Origin: Antilocapra americana
Lineage: Eukaryota; Chordata; Mammalia; Artiodactyla; Antilocapridae
Length of the DNA stretch: 64,000 nucleotides
Assembly (NCBI GenBank): GCA_007570785.1
Contig: ML660204.1
Span: forward strand, 2,542,001 to 2,606,000
Direction of reading: 5' to 3'
Below are positions 34,292-44,427 of this stretch, piece by piece. How positions within the stretch are numbered: position 1 is the first letter of the stretch; the number at the start of each line of letters is the position of its first letter. Made by a program: the position numbers and the translations under genes. Under the pieces are notes generated by a model. That model did not search any database. It was not told the DNA's origin and worked only from the letters and a program-made list of their open reading frames with translations.

Positions 34292-35483
34292 GGACACAGA
34301 GATTGATGACCTGAAGACGCAGCTGTCGCGCATGCAGGAGGACTGGATTGAGGAGGAGTGCCACCGCGTGGAGGCCCAGCTGGCCCTGAAGGAAGCCCGC
34401 AAGGAGATCAAGCAGCTCAAGCAGGTCATCGACACCGTCAAGAACAACCTGATCGACAAGGACAAGGGGCTGCAGAAGTACTTCGTGGACATCAACATCC
34501 AGAACAAGAAGCTGGAGACGCTGCTGCACAGCATGGAAGTGGCCCAGAATGGCTTGGCCAAGGAGGACGGCGCGGCCGAGTCGGCTGGTGGCTCCCCGGC
34601 CCGCTCTCTCACCCGCAGCTCCACTTACACCAAGCTGAGTGACCCCGCAGTCTGCGGCGACCGCCCGCCAGGGGACCACCCCGGCACCTCGGCCGAGGAT
34701 GGGGTCGACAGCGGCTTCGCGGCCAATGATGACACCCTGAGCCGGACGGAGGCATTGGAGGCCAGCAGCCTGCTGTCGTCAGGGGTGGACTGCGGCCCCG
34801 AGGAGCCCTCGTCTCTACACAGCTCCTTCAGCCTGGGGCCCCGCTTCCCTGCCAGCAACACCTACGAGAAGCTGCTGTGCGGCACAGAGGCTGGCGTGCA
34901 GGCCAGCTGCATGCAGGAGCGCGCCATCCAGACGGACTTTGTGCCATCCCAGCCTGACCTGGACACCATCCTGGAGAAAGTGACCCAGGCCCAGGTCTGC
35001 GGGATGGTCCCCGAGTCAGGGGACAGGCTCCTGGAGCCGGATCCCCACCCCCCGGGGCCCAGGGACCCCAACTCTGCAGTGGTGGTGACGGTGGGGGACG
35101 AGCTTGAGGCCCCGGAGCCCATCACCTGGGGGCCAACCCCACACTGCCCTGGTGCCCACCCAAACCCCAGCCCGTCGGTGAGCGTGGTATGCCCCGTGGA
35201 AGAGGAGGAGGAGGCAGCCACGGCTGAGAAGGAGCCCAAGAGCTACTGGAGCCGCCACTATATCGTGGATCTGCTGGCCGTGGTGGTGCCCGCCGTGCCC
35301 ACAGTGGCCTGGCTCTGCCGCTCCCAGCGGCGCCAGGGCCAGCCCATTTACAACATCAGCTCCCTGCTGCGGGGCTGCTGCACCGTGGCCTTGCATTCCA
35401 TCCGCAGGATCAGCTGCCGCTCTCTGAGCCATCAGGGCCCGAGCGCAGCTGGCACGACCACCGGAGGCAGCTCCCAGCTTTGA
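34292..35483 (+). CDS. SNPH: syntaphilin, coding exon 4 (terminal)
   Basis: Encodes residues 103-499, and with exons 1-3 gives exactly 500 codons including TGA (human protein 494 residues). The first part continues the coiled coil (QLSRMQEDWIEEECHRVEA, KEIKQLKQVIDTVKNNLI, to about residue 195). A long acidic, Ser/Pro-rich linker with an acidic EEEEEAA stretch follows. Near the C-terminus residues about 426-445 (YIVDLLAVVVPAVPTVAWL) form a hydrophobic membrane anchor, followed by a basic tail. Syntaphilin is a neuron-enriched protein of the mitochondrial outer membrane that docks mitochondria on axonal microtubules; it was first described as a syntaxin-1 binding inhibitor of SNARE assembly. 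The exon is GC- and CpG-rich. The last about 15 residues differ from human in sequence and length, while the anchor is intact. Confidence 0.98.
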
Positions 35484-37410
35484 AGAGGGCCGGCCCGGGC
35501 AGGGGCTCCCACGGCCCAACTACTGATTGTAGGGGTGCCGCCCTCCCTCTCACACCTTCCCCTGGGGCATCATCTTATTTCTTTAGTTTGGGGGTTGGAG
35601 GTGGCTTTTTCAGAATGATAACCATGTCAGAGGCTGGGAGTGAGGGTTGGGGGAAGGTGTCCGAAAACTGCAACAGAAGAGAAGGGAAGAGAGACCGTCG
35701 GCTGGGAGGCCCACTGAGCAGACACACTGCAGAGAGAGAAGGTGCTGAGGCCCCCATCCCAGCCCCTCCTGCCCACCCGGCCCCCCACACAGGGTAGCCG
35801 CTGCTCAGGAAGTCTCCCGTGTGATGATCTGGGGAGGCCGGCCTTGACTTATCAGCCTGGCCTCCCCATCCTCCTCCCCCAGGTCCTGTCCAGTTCCCTG
35901 TGTACCCCAGGCCTTGTCTCCCAAGCCACCCCTTGCCCTTAGCCCAGGCTTCTGGGCCAGTATTATCTCCTCGGATGGAGGCAGCTGTGACTCAAAGTAC
36001 AGGCAGGGCACTGGGACTTGGACCAGGTCTGGAACTACTCAGCATGCACTGAGCTCCAGCCTCTTCAGACTGCTCCCCACTTGGGATTTGGGAGCGCAGT
36101 CAGGCCACGGGCTGGAGGTGGTGATGGGCAAGAGGTGGCAGCGGGCAGTGTGGGTCCCCTGTCTGTCTGTTCATCTCGGACCTTCCCCACCTCTCTTTTC
36201 CTCTTGGCGTTTCTGAGGGTGTCAGGTGACTCTTCTGTGAGAGCCAGACTGGCCTGAGCCCCGGTTCCCATCTGGAGACTCTGCCAGCACAAAAGGAGGA
36301 GATGGGCTGGCAGCTCCAGGGGGCTCCTCCAGCCTCTGAGACGAGGCCCTGCAGCCTGGGAGGCGGGGCTGGGCTCAGCAACCCCGGCTGGTTTGACTCC
36401 AGCCCCTGGAGCTTGCCCGAGTTTCTCCAGGAACCTTAGGACCAACTTCTGCTTTGCACTATGTTCATTTTGGGGCTTGGTTCTCATGCATCCCAGGATG
36501 TCCAGTGAGGTGGCTGCTTGCTTTCTAGGATGAGGGTTCCTAAATCTTACACCTCTCTGCCTCTGGGGGAATATCCAGCAGGATGAATGACAAGATGAGG
36601 TGCTCAAGCCATGATGTCTGTCCAGGCCAAAACAGGGTGCCCTGGCATGTTTCCTAGGTGCGAGTGGAGTAGGGCTCCCAGCCCAAGCCCAGTTAACCTG
36701 GGAAGGTTCACTGGCCCCCCTCCTTCCCTAGGACCACGTCTGGGTCCCCCAGCAAAGCTGCTGACACTTCATTAACATTCTTATTTTACAGAGTAAACCC
36801 ATTCCTCTTCCCCTTCAGGGTGTATAGCTGTCTGCTCACCCCACCCACTCTTCAGAGTTACGCCCTACATTGGAGCAGAGGTGGGGAGCCCTGGTGGGAC
36901 CCTGTGCCCTACTCAACCCTCTGGCCTGGGGGGGCACGCTGGCCCCATCAAGTTTGCTCGCCCACCCCTGCTGTTGCAGCAGCTGTCGCCTGACTCGTGG
37001 ACTCCGCCCTTCCTCTCTGTACCCTCCGCTGGTGCAGGGGACGCCTGCATGCCCCAGGGGTGGGCAGCCAGCCTAGCCACCAGGTTGGGGGAGAGCCCCT
37101 CAGCCACGTGCTTTGTGCCTCCGAAGCCCCCCATCCTCACTCCAGGCCTCAGACCTGCCATCCTTTGTGGAGCTCCCCCCGATCCCAGCCGAACCAAATC
37201 TGAACTCTGGGGGCAGGGCTGGGCCGCCCCACAGGACCCTGGGGTCGTGACACGGAGGGGCAGTGGACGACCCCAATCCAAAGCCAAGCCAAGCCAAGAC
37301 TGGCCGTGGACCCCGCCTTGTGCCGTGTACTCATGGAGCTGTGCAGTGTCTCCTTAGAAATAGTCAAAAGCTTTGCTGAGGAAATAAAGGTATGACTATA
37401 TTTGACAACA
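35484..37410 (+). other. SNPH: SNPH 3-prime UTR, proximal form
   Basis: Follows the TGA at 35481-35483. No interspersed repeat was recognised over 1.9 kb, as expected for a retained UTR. It would end shortly after AATAAA at 37383-37388. Confidence 0.7.
37383..37388 (+). terminator. SNPH: proximal polyadenylation signal of SNPH
   Basis: Canonical AATAAA on the sense strand, with T-rich text (CTATATATTTTTC) about 35 bp downstream. Cleavage is expected near 37400-37415. Confidence 0.6.
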
Positions 37411-37818
37411 TAAAATCTATATATTTTTCACCCTTGGAATCTAGTTGAGCTGCATAGCCCCTCTGCTCCTGTCTGCGTCTTGCTGTCTGTGGCCTTCCTA
37501 CTGTGTCTTGTGTTTTGGTGGACATGGTCAGGGCCGGGGCCGTGGTCCACACTGTCTCTGATTCTGAACAAGCCCCTCGTGAAGAGTGTGGACTCAGGTC
37601 TGTGGACAAGGTGAGAGGAGCTGATGCCGCCCTCTACTCTTGCTCTGGCCTGAGACCTGCCTGCCTGGTCAGAAGGGCCCCAGCCCACTCGGGCTCCTCT
37701 CTTTTGTGGGGTCTGGTGGGACCTTCGACAGGCTTTGTTTCTTGTCAATGGAGGAGGTGACTCTTCGGCTCAGGCCCGGGACAGGTGCTGGGACTGTGTC
37801 AGCCGGGCTCCAGCTCAT

Positions 37819-37821
<3 letters not shown>

Positions 37822-37856
<35 letters not shown>
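37822..37856. repeat. (TG)n microsatellite
   Basis: About 17 uninterrupted TG units on the SNPH sense strand, between the proximal and distal polyadenylation signals. In RNA this would be a (UG)n tract, a known kind of binding site for TDP-43 and CELF proteins. Confidence 0.95.
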
Positions 37857-37857
<1 letters not shown>

Positions 37858-38693
37858 CGGGATCCCGCATCTATGCAAAAGGGGCAGAGCTGCCTGGGCG
37901 GCTCCGGCGGTGAGAGGCAGTGGCCCACTGGCTCAGGCTCCAAGCCCAGACTGCAGGGCCCAGAATGTGGGGCTGGAGGCAAGGCTAGGGCCCCAGAGCC
38001 TCCCGCTGAGTGCTCATCCGCCAAGGCTCCCCTTTTCCTTCCTGCTTAATACCTCCTCCTGTAGGGCTGTGACCTCTCCTGCCCTCCGCTTCTAGAGCAG
38101 AAATCTCTGGGGTCTCCCCTCTCCCCAGCCTCTGGCTGGAGCTGATTAGATCCTGAGCAACACTGTTCTCAGGAATCACCTTCTGGAACTGCTGGTCCCT
38201 TGGAGCCCCACTGCCAGAAGTGGCTTCCCCTCAGTTGTGGGGTCCAGGCCAGAGTTGGCCCTGCTACTCCTCTGGTCCAAGCTCAAGCAAGGATCAGAGT
38301 CAGAGGTAGTACTCTGCTCAGAGAGCTGGCCTCAAGTGAAGTTTAGTCCAAGTATCTCCCAAGGGGGTAACTTAGCTTTTCAAGGAACACCGTTCCCCGT
38401 CACCAGTAGCACCGGGGTACCTGGCAGCACCTTAGCGCGGGCAGCGCAGGGGGCAAGTGACAAGGTTCTGGGGTAGAGGCCTACAGAGGGGTCTCTGCCC
38501 AGTGAACTCACGACCCCTCTGTGACCTAGGGGTCAGTACAAACAAGTCATAGTGCACTGTTATATTCAGCCATGCCTTTGACAGAGAATTCAGGGGATAC
38601 AGGAAGGGGGTGGGAGGAGGGGAGGGGTCTTCACTTTCATCTCCTTTGTCCTTTTGATCTGACAGAGTTGTACCTACAGCAGAACAGCTCTGG

Positions 38694-38699
38694 ATTAAA
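38694..38699 (+). terminator. SNPH: distal polyadenylation signal candidate of SNPH
   Basis: ATTAAA on the + strand, with U/GU-rich text (CTGTTTTCTTTATCTTGTGT) about 30 bp downstream, as expected of a cleavage site. Confidence 0.45.
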
Positions 38700-38720
38700 G
38701 CATGAAAACACAACCAGATC

Positions 38721-39239
38721 CATCGCCTGTTTTCTTTATCTTGTGTCTTCTGGGGCAGTGAGGGGGATGAAGGGGGTTCACGCTGTCCCCGCCCACGTGG
38801 GAGTCAAAATGCACACCTTGGAAAGAGCTGAGTGGGCAGAGATCTTCCCTGAGGTGAAGGGAACCTCAGAGCTGCAAGCTGGCTCAGGTCTACCATGCGT
38901 CTGACCCCTCCTGGGGTCACTGGGCACCCACTGGGGGTCAGCCCCATTGGGCCCTGAGAGTGTACCCATTCCATCCTCTCCAGTAACCCTGAAGTGCTTC
39001 TCACACCCACAGATGCAGAAGCCAGCCGGAGTCACTGAGCAGGGGGTGCTCTAAAACCAGTGTCCCCTTCCAGAGCCCACACTATCCCACCCCACCCCCA
39101 CCCAGTCATCCCTGCTTCACACAGACAAGTCATGTTCTCAGAGGCAACGCATGGAAAAGGGCTCCGTCTCACCACTGCCAGAGAGACAACCAACACTGTC
39201 CCGTCATGGGACCAAGGATTCTGGAATTTCAATTACTTT
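38721..39239. other. SNPH-SDCBP2 intergenic spacer
   Basis: About 0.5 kb between the convergent genes if the distal SNPH signal is used. No feature was recognised. Confidence 0.5.
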
Positions 39240-39706
39240 TGAGGAAGGGATTTTATTTAAAATCAAATCTTTATTCAAAATAGACAGTGAAGGGTTATAA
39301 CTCTATACAGTTTGTGACAAAGAACAAGTAAAGGAAAAAGAAACAATTTTTACCAAAAAAAAAATGTATTTGTGTTCTCAAAACATGGAACTGTTTTAGA
39401 GGCAAAAATTTGAAAGGGACCCAGCTGCAACTTTAGAAGTGTTTAGCTGGACTGCCGACGTGCCGAGCATTTAAATCAGCACAGAGAATGCCTGCCTGTG
39501 GGCCCCGTCCGGGCCTTAGCCCAGTTGAGAGGCTGAGGCTCCAAGGCCAGTGTCTGTAAATGACACCACGCCCACAGGATGCCACGTGGCCCCCCCCGGA
39601 ACACGCCCCCTTGAGACGGCCCCGCCCCCAGGCAGCACGCCTCCGCAGGCAAGGACATTCCCCTTGCGGCAGGAGGGTGGCAGGGCTGAGCGGCTGTCCC
39701 GTGGCC
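39240..39706 (-). other. SDCBP2: SDCBP2 3-prime UTR
   Basis: Extends from the stop codon down to two sense-strand AATAAA signals, at 39270-39275 and 39252-39257 (seen as TTTATT on +). Cleavage is expected within about 25 bp below either. There is also an A-rich run on + at 39353-39364. Confidence 0.7.
39270..39275 (-). terminator. SDCBP2: polyadenylation signal of SDCBP2
   Basis: TTTATT on + reads AATAAA on the gene strand. A second copy lies at 39252-39257. Confidence 0.65.
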
Positions 39707-39761
39707 TCAGACGTCAGGGATGGAGTGGTCCATGGTGTGGTGGAGCAGGGTCGGGGACAAC
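39707..39761 (-). CDS. SDCBP2: syntenin-2, coding exon 8 (terminal)
   Basis: Encodes the last 17 residues plus stop after the acceptor TATCTAG: residues 276-292, LSPTLLHHTMDHSIPDV, then TGA. Human syntenin-2 ends with a very similar tail (LLHHTMDHSIPD). This short tail follows the second PDZ domain. One nt completes split residue 275. Confidence 0.95.
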
Positions 39762-39982
39762 CTAGATACAGCAACAAGGGCAGTCGCCAAAACTGGCAGC
39801 ACCTTCTCCCCCTCCCCCCAAAAACCTGTGCCTCCCTTGCCTCACCCCGAGTTACCAGAAGCCCCTGGCTCCCGTGAAGGGAGGCGAGGGGAGGAGATCA
39901 GAGACTCTGCAGAAGATGAGAGGAAGCCAGCGGCCAGGAGGTGGGGAGGTGTGGGGGGCGGGCGGGAGGGGGGCAGCCTTAC
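39762..39982 (-). other. SDCBP2: SDCBP2 intron 7
   Basis: A short 221-bp intron. Its donor GTAAGG places an in-frame TAA directly after the Lys275 codon, so retention would end the protein there. It contains a G-rich + strand tract at 39940-39973. Confidence 0.9.
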
Positions 39983-40074
39983 TTTTTGATCATGTGCTCA
40001 TAGATGACGGTGGGGATGATGGTCAGGGTGATGACGTTCCCAGCAGTGGCCAGGATCTCTGTGACTTCCTTGTC
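39983..40074 (-). CDS. SDCBP2: syntenin-2, coding exon 7
   Basis: 92 bp between CTCCAG and GTAAGG, residues 245-275. It encodes the end of PDZ2: [19 protein letters not shown] then [12 protein letters not shown]. The human counterpart reads [19 protein letters not shown], so the family call is secure. This part forms the last helix and beta strand of the PDZ fold. Confidence 0.96.
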
Positions 40075-40562
40075 CTGGAGAAGAGTGAGTGGTCACCTTG
40101 GGGGCCAGGGGCGACTCTGAGGCACCTCTGTGGTCAGCGTGGCCCTGCTGGGGTCCACCATTGACACTGACGGCAGGGAACAGGCTGCCCCTTGAGTGAG
40201 GGTGGCAGGCCCCCAGCTCAAGCAAGAATGTGGGCCTCCCGTCTGAGGCTCTCTCAGTAAAATGGACTCACCTCGAGGGCCTGCGTGGGCCTGACACCGA
40301 ACGGCCTCACACCCATGACTTCCCCCCAGAGAGCCCAGGAACCCCACCAAGCACACGTGTATGCCATCTCCCAGGCCCCAGTCACACTGGGGTTCTTACT
40401 GCAAAGCACAAGGAGAAGCACGCTGCAGTGGGGGACAAGGGGGGACAGTAGGCACACCCACCCAGCCTCTTCTCTGGGCTCCTGTCAGCCTGAGCCGAGG
40501 CCATGGGTTACCTCTTCCTCTCACATCTTGTTGACCGGTAAAAAGAAAGGCCTGGTGAAGCC

Positions 40563-40702
40563 ATTCGGATCGTGGGGCGAACAAGACACGAAAAGCACCT
40601 ACATAGAGTGGCCAAACGGCTCAAAGACGAATGCTAAGGCCACGAGACGAGCCTCCGGCCCTTACTCGGAGACCATGACCTTTACTTTACACAGGTCTCC
40701 GA
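40563..40702. other. CpG-dense patch in SDCBP2 intron 6
   Basis: Eleven CpG dinucleotides in about 140 bp of only moderate GC content, against very few in the surrounding intron. No known repeat or exon was recognised. A 178-codon + strand frame (40285-40821) crosses it but resembles nothing I know. Confidence 0.6.
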
Positions 40703-41152
40703 CTTGGCTGTGTGTTGGCCCAGCTGTGCCAGGATCCATGGGAGATGTGCTAGATGGGACCAGACCGTCAAGCATAGGGGGGAAGATGTGTGACAAGAGT
40801 GACCTGGAGATGGCCCTATGAGGGAAGAGGAGTGGCTCACAAGACTGTGTCCTGTGTCATCTGTGGGGTGAGATGGCACCCCCCAAGCCACATCCACCTG
40901 CCTGCGAGCCCCAAAGCCCTGGATGCCGGAGGAGGGGGGACCCTCACTCTAAATCACAACTGGAATTAAGAACCACTCTCAGTCCAGTGGCATCAATCAG
41001 GATAACCCACTCTCATTTGTCCAGGGACCAGAAGCCATGGACTCATCCTCCTCTGGGGTCCATTCCCGGAAGGCGCCCACCCCGACCCCCAGTCTACATC
41101 ATAGCACTGGCCCTAGACCATTTGCTCCTTCTTGTATTTAAAGATAAAACTC

Positions 41153-41170
41153 ACCACACACACACACACA
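41153..41170. repeat. (CA)n tract
   Basis: Short CA dinucleotide run in SDCBP2 intron 6. Confidence 0.85.
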
Positions 41171-41603
41171 TCCTCAGGGTGGGTGAGGGGGAAAGAGGTA
41201 AGAAACGGGCTTCTGAGGAGCATTTTCTAAAATATTCCTATTACTGAACATGATCCAGGATACAGAAATGTCACACAGAGTAGTCCATGCAGCCAGGAGC
41301 CCCTGACCCCCGCCCCAGACACCTGTTTCCTTACACACATCATCACCAGGACCACCAGCTCTCGTCACACCTCTGGCCTTCAGGCGTAAGTAACAACAGC
41401 AAGTATTTACTGAGCACTTAGTGTCTGCACTGTGCAGGGAGCTCTCGTCCCTTTGTCTCATTGAATCCCTGCAGCAGCCTTAGGATGAGGAACTGAAGCT
41501 GGGGTGCGGGCAGCAACCCACCCACAGACACGAACCTTCCCACCACCTCTCGATCTCCCAGTCCCTGAGGTCCTGGGATGGAGCCATGGTCCGCCTTGCT
41601 TAC

Positions 41604-41775
41604 CTTCAGCCCGATGACGTTTTGCCCATTCACCTCGCACACATAGTGGTTGGTGAGGAGCCCATTACGGGCCGCAGAACTCCCTTTGACCAAAGAGGTG
41701 ATCTTCCCCTTCTTGAGGACGAAGCCGACGTGGCCTGTGCTGTCCTTGTGCATGGTGACAGTCCGCTGGAATGGC
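41604..41775 (-). CDS. SDCBP2: syntenin-2, coding exon 6
   Basis: 172 bp between CTGCCAG and GTAAGC, residues 187-244. It encodes the linker [12 protein letters not shown] and the first part of PDZ2: the carboxylate-binding loop region [12 protein letters not shown], then [20 protein letters not shown] and [12 protein letters not shown] domains of syntenins bind C-terminal peptides (syndecans and others), and in syntenin-2 also phosphoinositides such as PI(4,5)P2. The sequence is very close to human. Confidence 0.97.
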
Positions 41776-41850
41776 CTGGCAGGGAGGGACAGTGAGCTGG
41801 GCCTGGGGCATGACCAAGGGCAGACAGGCTCCTGGGACCCGGGTGCTCAC

Positions 41851-42026
41851 CTGTCCCGAACGACCATGACGATCTTCTCGGCCGATGCCTTCTTCACCAC
41901 CTGGTGGGCTTTGTCCGTGCTCCACCCAGCACAGTCGCGTCCATCAATCTGCAGAATCTGGTCCCCAAAGCGCAGCCCCACCAAGGACGCAGGGGTGTTG
42001 GCCTGGACCAGCTGCACGAAGAGCCC
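41851..42026 (-). CDS. SDCBP2: syntenin-2, coding exon 5
   Basis: 176 bp between CTCCAG and GTGAGC, residues 129-187 (part). It holds most of PDZ1: [35 protein letters not shown] and [21 protein letters not shown]1 and PDZ2 act together as a tandem in this family. Residue 187 (Arg) is split with exon 6. Confidence 0.97.
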
Positions 42027-42872
42027 CTGGAGGAGGCGAGCCCCGGAGTCAGTTCCCGCAGCCCACCCTGAGCCCAGGTGTCTCCTCCTGGGCTGCTGTT
42101 TGCCTCCTGCTGGGCCCTGGCCCTGCAGCTCTGTGCAGCAACATACAGGGTACCCCATTTTCCTGGTGTCCTGGTGAGGAAACAGGCCACACAGCTAGGA
42201 AGCAACGGAGTCAGGAGTTTTCCCGGTAACTCAGATGATAAAGAATCTGCCTGCAATGCAGGAGCCTCGGTCAGTCCCTGGGTTGGGAAGAACTCCTAGA
42301 GAAGGGCATGGCTACCCACTCCAGTATTCTTGCCTAGAGAATTCCGTAGACAGAGGAGCCTGCGGGCTACAGTACATGAGGTCACAAAGAGTTGTACCTG
42401 ACTGAGCAACTAACACTTTCACACTTTCAGGAAGTCCAACTAGCGGCTGCACCCCCAGTCACCAGACTATGAGGCCTCTCACACTGGCATCTGAGCCAAC
42501 ACCCCCACACCCCTTGCCTTCCACTGTCTGCAGAAAGCCTCCCTGAAGCCAGATCCGTGTGAGCGGGGAGCAAGGAGGTGTGAAGTCCCAGGAAGGGCAA
42601 GTGGCAGGTCCCTGGCACAACCCAGAGCGAGCCCTAGTGCCTTGTGGGAGGGGCTGGAGAGGACGAGCCTGTCTAGGGCTCAGGTGGGCCTTGCCTCCCG
42701 CCCCGGGCAGCACCTTCCTGACTGTGGTCCACCACCTCCCGCTGGTGGGAGATGAGGCCAGAGCCCGGAGGCTCGCGGAGGAGCGCGGGCAGCTCGGGCC
42801 GCGGGCGAGCTCTCCAGAGCTCTGCATTCCGCGGGGCCCCTCCCCTCCCCTCCCCCCCGACCCCAGCCCCAC
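42027..42872 (-). other. SDCBP2: SDCBP2 intron 4b (between exons 4 and 5)
   Basis: Contains a sense-to-+ Bov-tA SINE at 42215-42425. The part near exon 4 is GC-rich. The donor of exon 4 is GTGGGG, a less usual but valid form. Confidence 0.85.
42215..42425 (+). repeat. Bov-tA SINE
   Basis: AAAGAATCTGCCTGCAATGC, CACTCCAGTATTCTTGCCTA and GCGGGCTACAGTACATGAGG define a full element, opposite to the SDCBP2 strand. Confidence 0.9.
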
Positions 42873-43031
42873 CTTGTCAATGGCCTGCAGCCGCAGCCCG
42901 GTCTTGCCACGCTCGTCCTTGCATAGGTGGATCTCGCGCACCCCGGGCTTGATCTCCGCACGCAGCGCGCCCAGGCTGTTTCCGGACACCGGCGCCACCA
43001 CCTGGCCAGGCGAGGGGCCCGAGACCGCTGC
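42873..43031 (-). CDS. SDCBP2: syntenin-2, coding exon 4
   Basis: 159 bp between GTCTGCAG and GTGGGG, residues 76-128, both junctions in phase 0. It encodes the end of the N-terminal region ([19 protein letters not shown]) and the start of PDZ1: [20 protein letters not shown] followed by GLRLQAIDK, with the PDZ peptide-binding loop. The end differs from human (QAIDK versus RKVDQ). Confidence 0.96.
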
Positions 43032-43889
43032 CTGCAGACCACAGAAGGAGCAGAGGTCAGCCAGCGCCGTGGGGCCTCGTGCTTCAAGGGTCCAGGCGTG
43101 GGAGCAGGGATTGGGTAAAGAGAACCCTGTGGACCCTGAGCCCCAGCCCACCGCAGACCACACACTTTCCCTCCTGCGGGCGAGAGGACACTTGGCGCCA
43201 TGAAGCCACTAGGGGGCGTCAAAGTCCCCACCCAAGTAAAACACAGCCAGAAAAATAGAGAAGGAAGGACAGGTGTGTACTATAGAAAAAGGGTCCTCGT
43301 TTCCCAAGACAATTTGGTGTCAGAAAAACCTTTCATGTCCACTTAAAAATAAAAAGAGTCACAGGAAATAGTGAACAATGAGGAGAGTAAAGGAGCTCAA
43401 ATTGATTTCTGCCTTGAAAAAAATGATGGCAAAAGCATCAAGATGAGTGATACCCCCACCAAAAGATCTGGAACAAGGCAAGGATGTCCACTCCCAGCAC
43501 TACTGTTAAATACAGTAATGGAAGAACTAGCCAGATCAATAAGGCAAGGTAAGGAAATAAAAGACATATAGATTGGAAAAGAAAACATAAAATGGTCCCT
43601 ATTTTCAGATGAGATGATGATTATACTAGAAAATTACAAAGAATCTACAGATAAACTCCTAGAACTCATAAGTGAGTTCAGCAAGGTCACAGGACAGGAG
43701 ACCAATGCACACACGAAAAAATCAATTGTACTTCTATATACTAACAATGAATATGTGGGAACTGAAACTGAAAATATAATACCACTTACAATCACTCAGA
43801 AAAAAAAGAAATACTTAGGTGTGGATCTAATAAAACATATACAGGAACTGTATGGTGGAAATGACAAAACACTGATAAAAGAGATCAAA

Positions 43890-43975
43890 GAAGTGAAGTG
43901 AAGTGACATGAAAGTCCCTCAGTCGTGTCTGACTCTGCGACCCCATGGACTATACAGTCCATGGAATTCTCTTCA
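43890..43975 (-). repeat. partial BovA SINE, antisense
   Basis: GTCCCTCAGTCGTGTCTGAC and CCCCATGGACTATACAGTCC. Inserted into the L1. Confidence 0.8.
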
Positions 43976-44129
43976 CATCATCATATGATATTTCTACCTT
44001 TAGATAAAAAACTGAAATAACCTCAGTAGGATAGATATTAGTATAAAATAGTGAAGTTATTAAAAAGAGAAAATTTGAGTGCTCATTACTGTTGTTTTTA
44101 ATATAACGCATTGTGAGTTTCAAAGTGAA

Positions 44130-44427
44130 GGTGAAAGTCGCTCAGCCATGTCCAACTCCTTGGACCCCATGGACGGATTCTCCAGGCCAGAATACTGGAG
44201 TGGGTAGCTTTTTCCCTTCTCCAGGGGATCTTTCCAACCCAGGATTGAACCCAGGTCTCCCACATTGTAGGCAGATTCCTTACCACCTGAGCCACAAGGG
44301 AAGCCCGAGAATACTGGAGTGGGTAGCCTTTCCCTTCTCCAGTGTATCTTCCTGACCTAGGAATCAATCCAGGGTCTCCTGCACTGCAGGAGAATTCTTT
44401 ACCAACTGAGCTATTAGGGAAGCCTGA
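44130..44427 (-). repeat. Bov-tA SINE with tandemly repeated tRNA part, antisense
   Basis: The segment from GAATACTGGAGTGGGTAG to GGGAAGCC occurs twice in tandem (about 44190-44307 and 44308-44425), preceded by one BovA start (AAAGTCGCTCAGCCATGTCC). It is either a duplicated element or two SINEs inserted head to tail. Confidence 0.8.

Larger units (their letters stand above)
37411..38720 (+). other. SNPH: possible extended SNPH 3-prime UTR
   Basis: No repeat other than the (GT)n tract at 37822-37856. Human SNPH transcripts are remembered to have a 3-prime UTR of about 3 kb, which would fit use of the distal ATTAAA at 38694. Usage is not shown by the sequence. Confidence 0.4.
40075..41603 (-). 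other. SDCBP2: SDCBP2 intron 6
   Basis: About 1.5 kb, GTAAGC to CTCCAG on the gene strand. It contains a CpG-dense patch at 40563-40702, a (CA)n tract at 41153-41170 and a degraded MIR-like core near 41405-41470. No other repeat was recognised. Confidence 0.85.

Noticed and set aside
34257..35519. Minus-strand frames of 78-167 codons opposite SNPH exon 4
   Set aside because: Shadow frames of a GC-rich coding exon. The + strand matches syntaphilin throughout.
40285..40821. 178-codon + strand frame over the CpG-dense patch as a gene or retroviral remnant
   Set aside because: No recognisable domain, no LTR ends and no splice sites. Kept only as a compositional anomaly.
43371..43901. Reverse-transcriptase-like frames within SDCBP2 intron
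   Set aside because: Fragments of a dead L1 ORF2.
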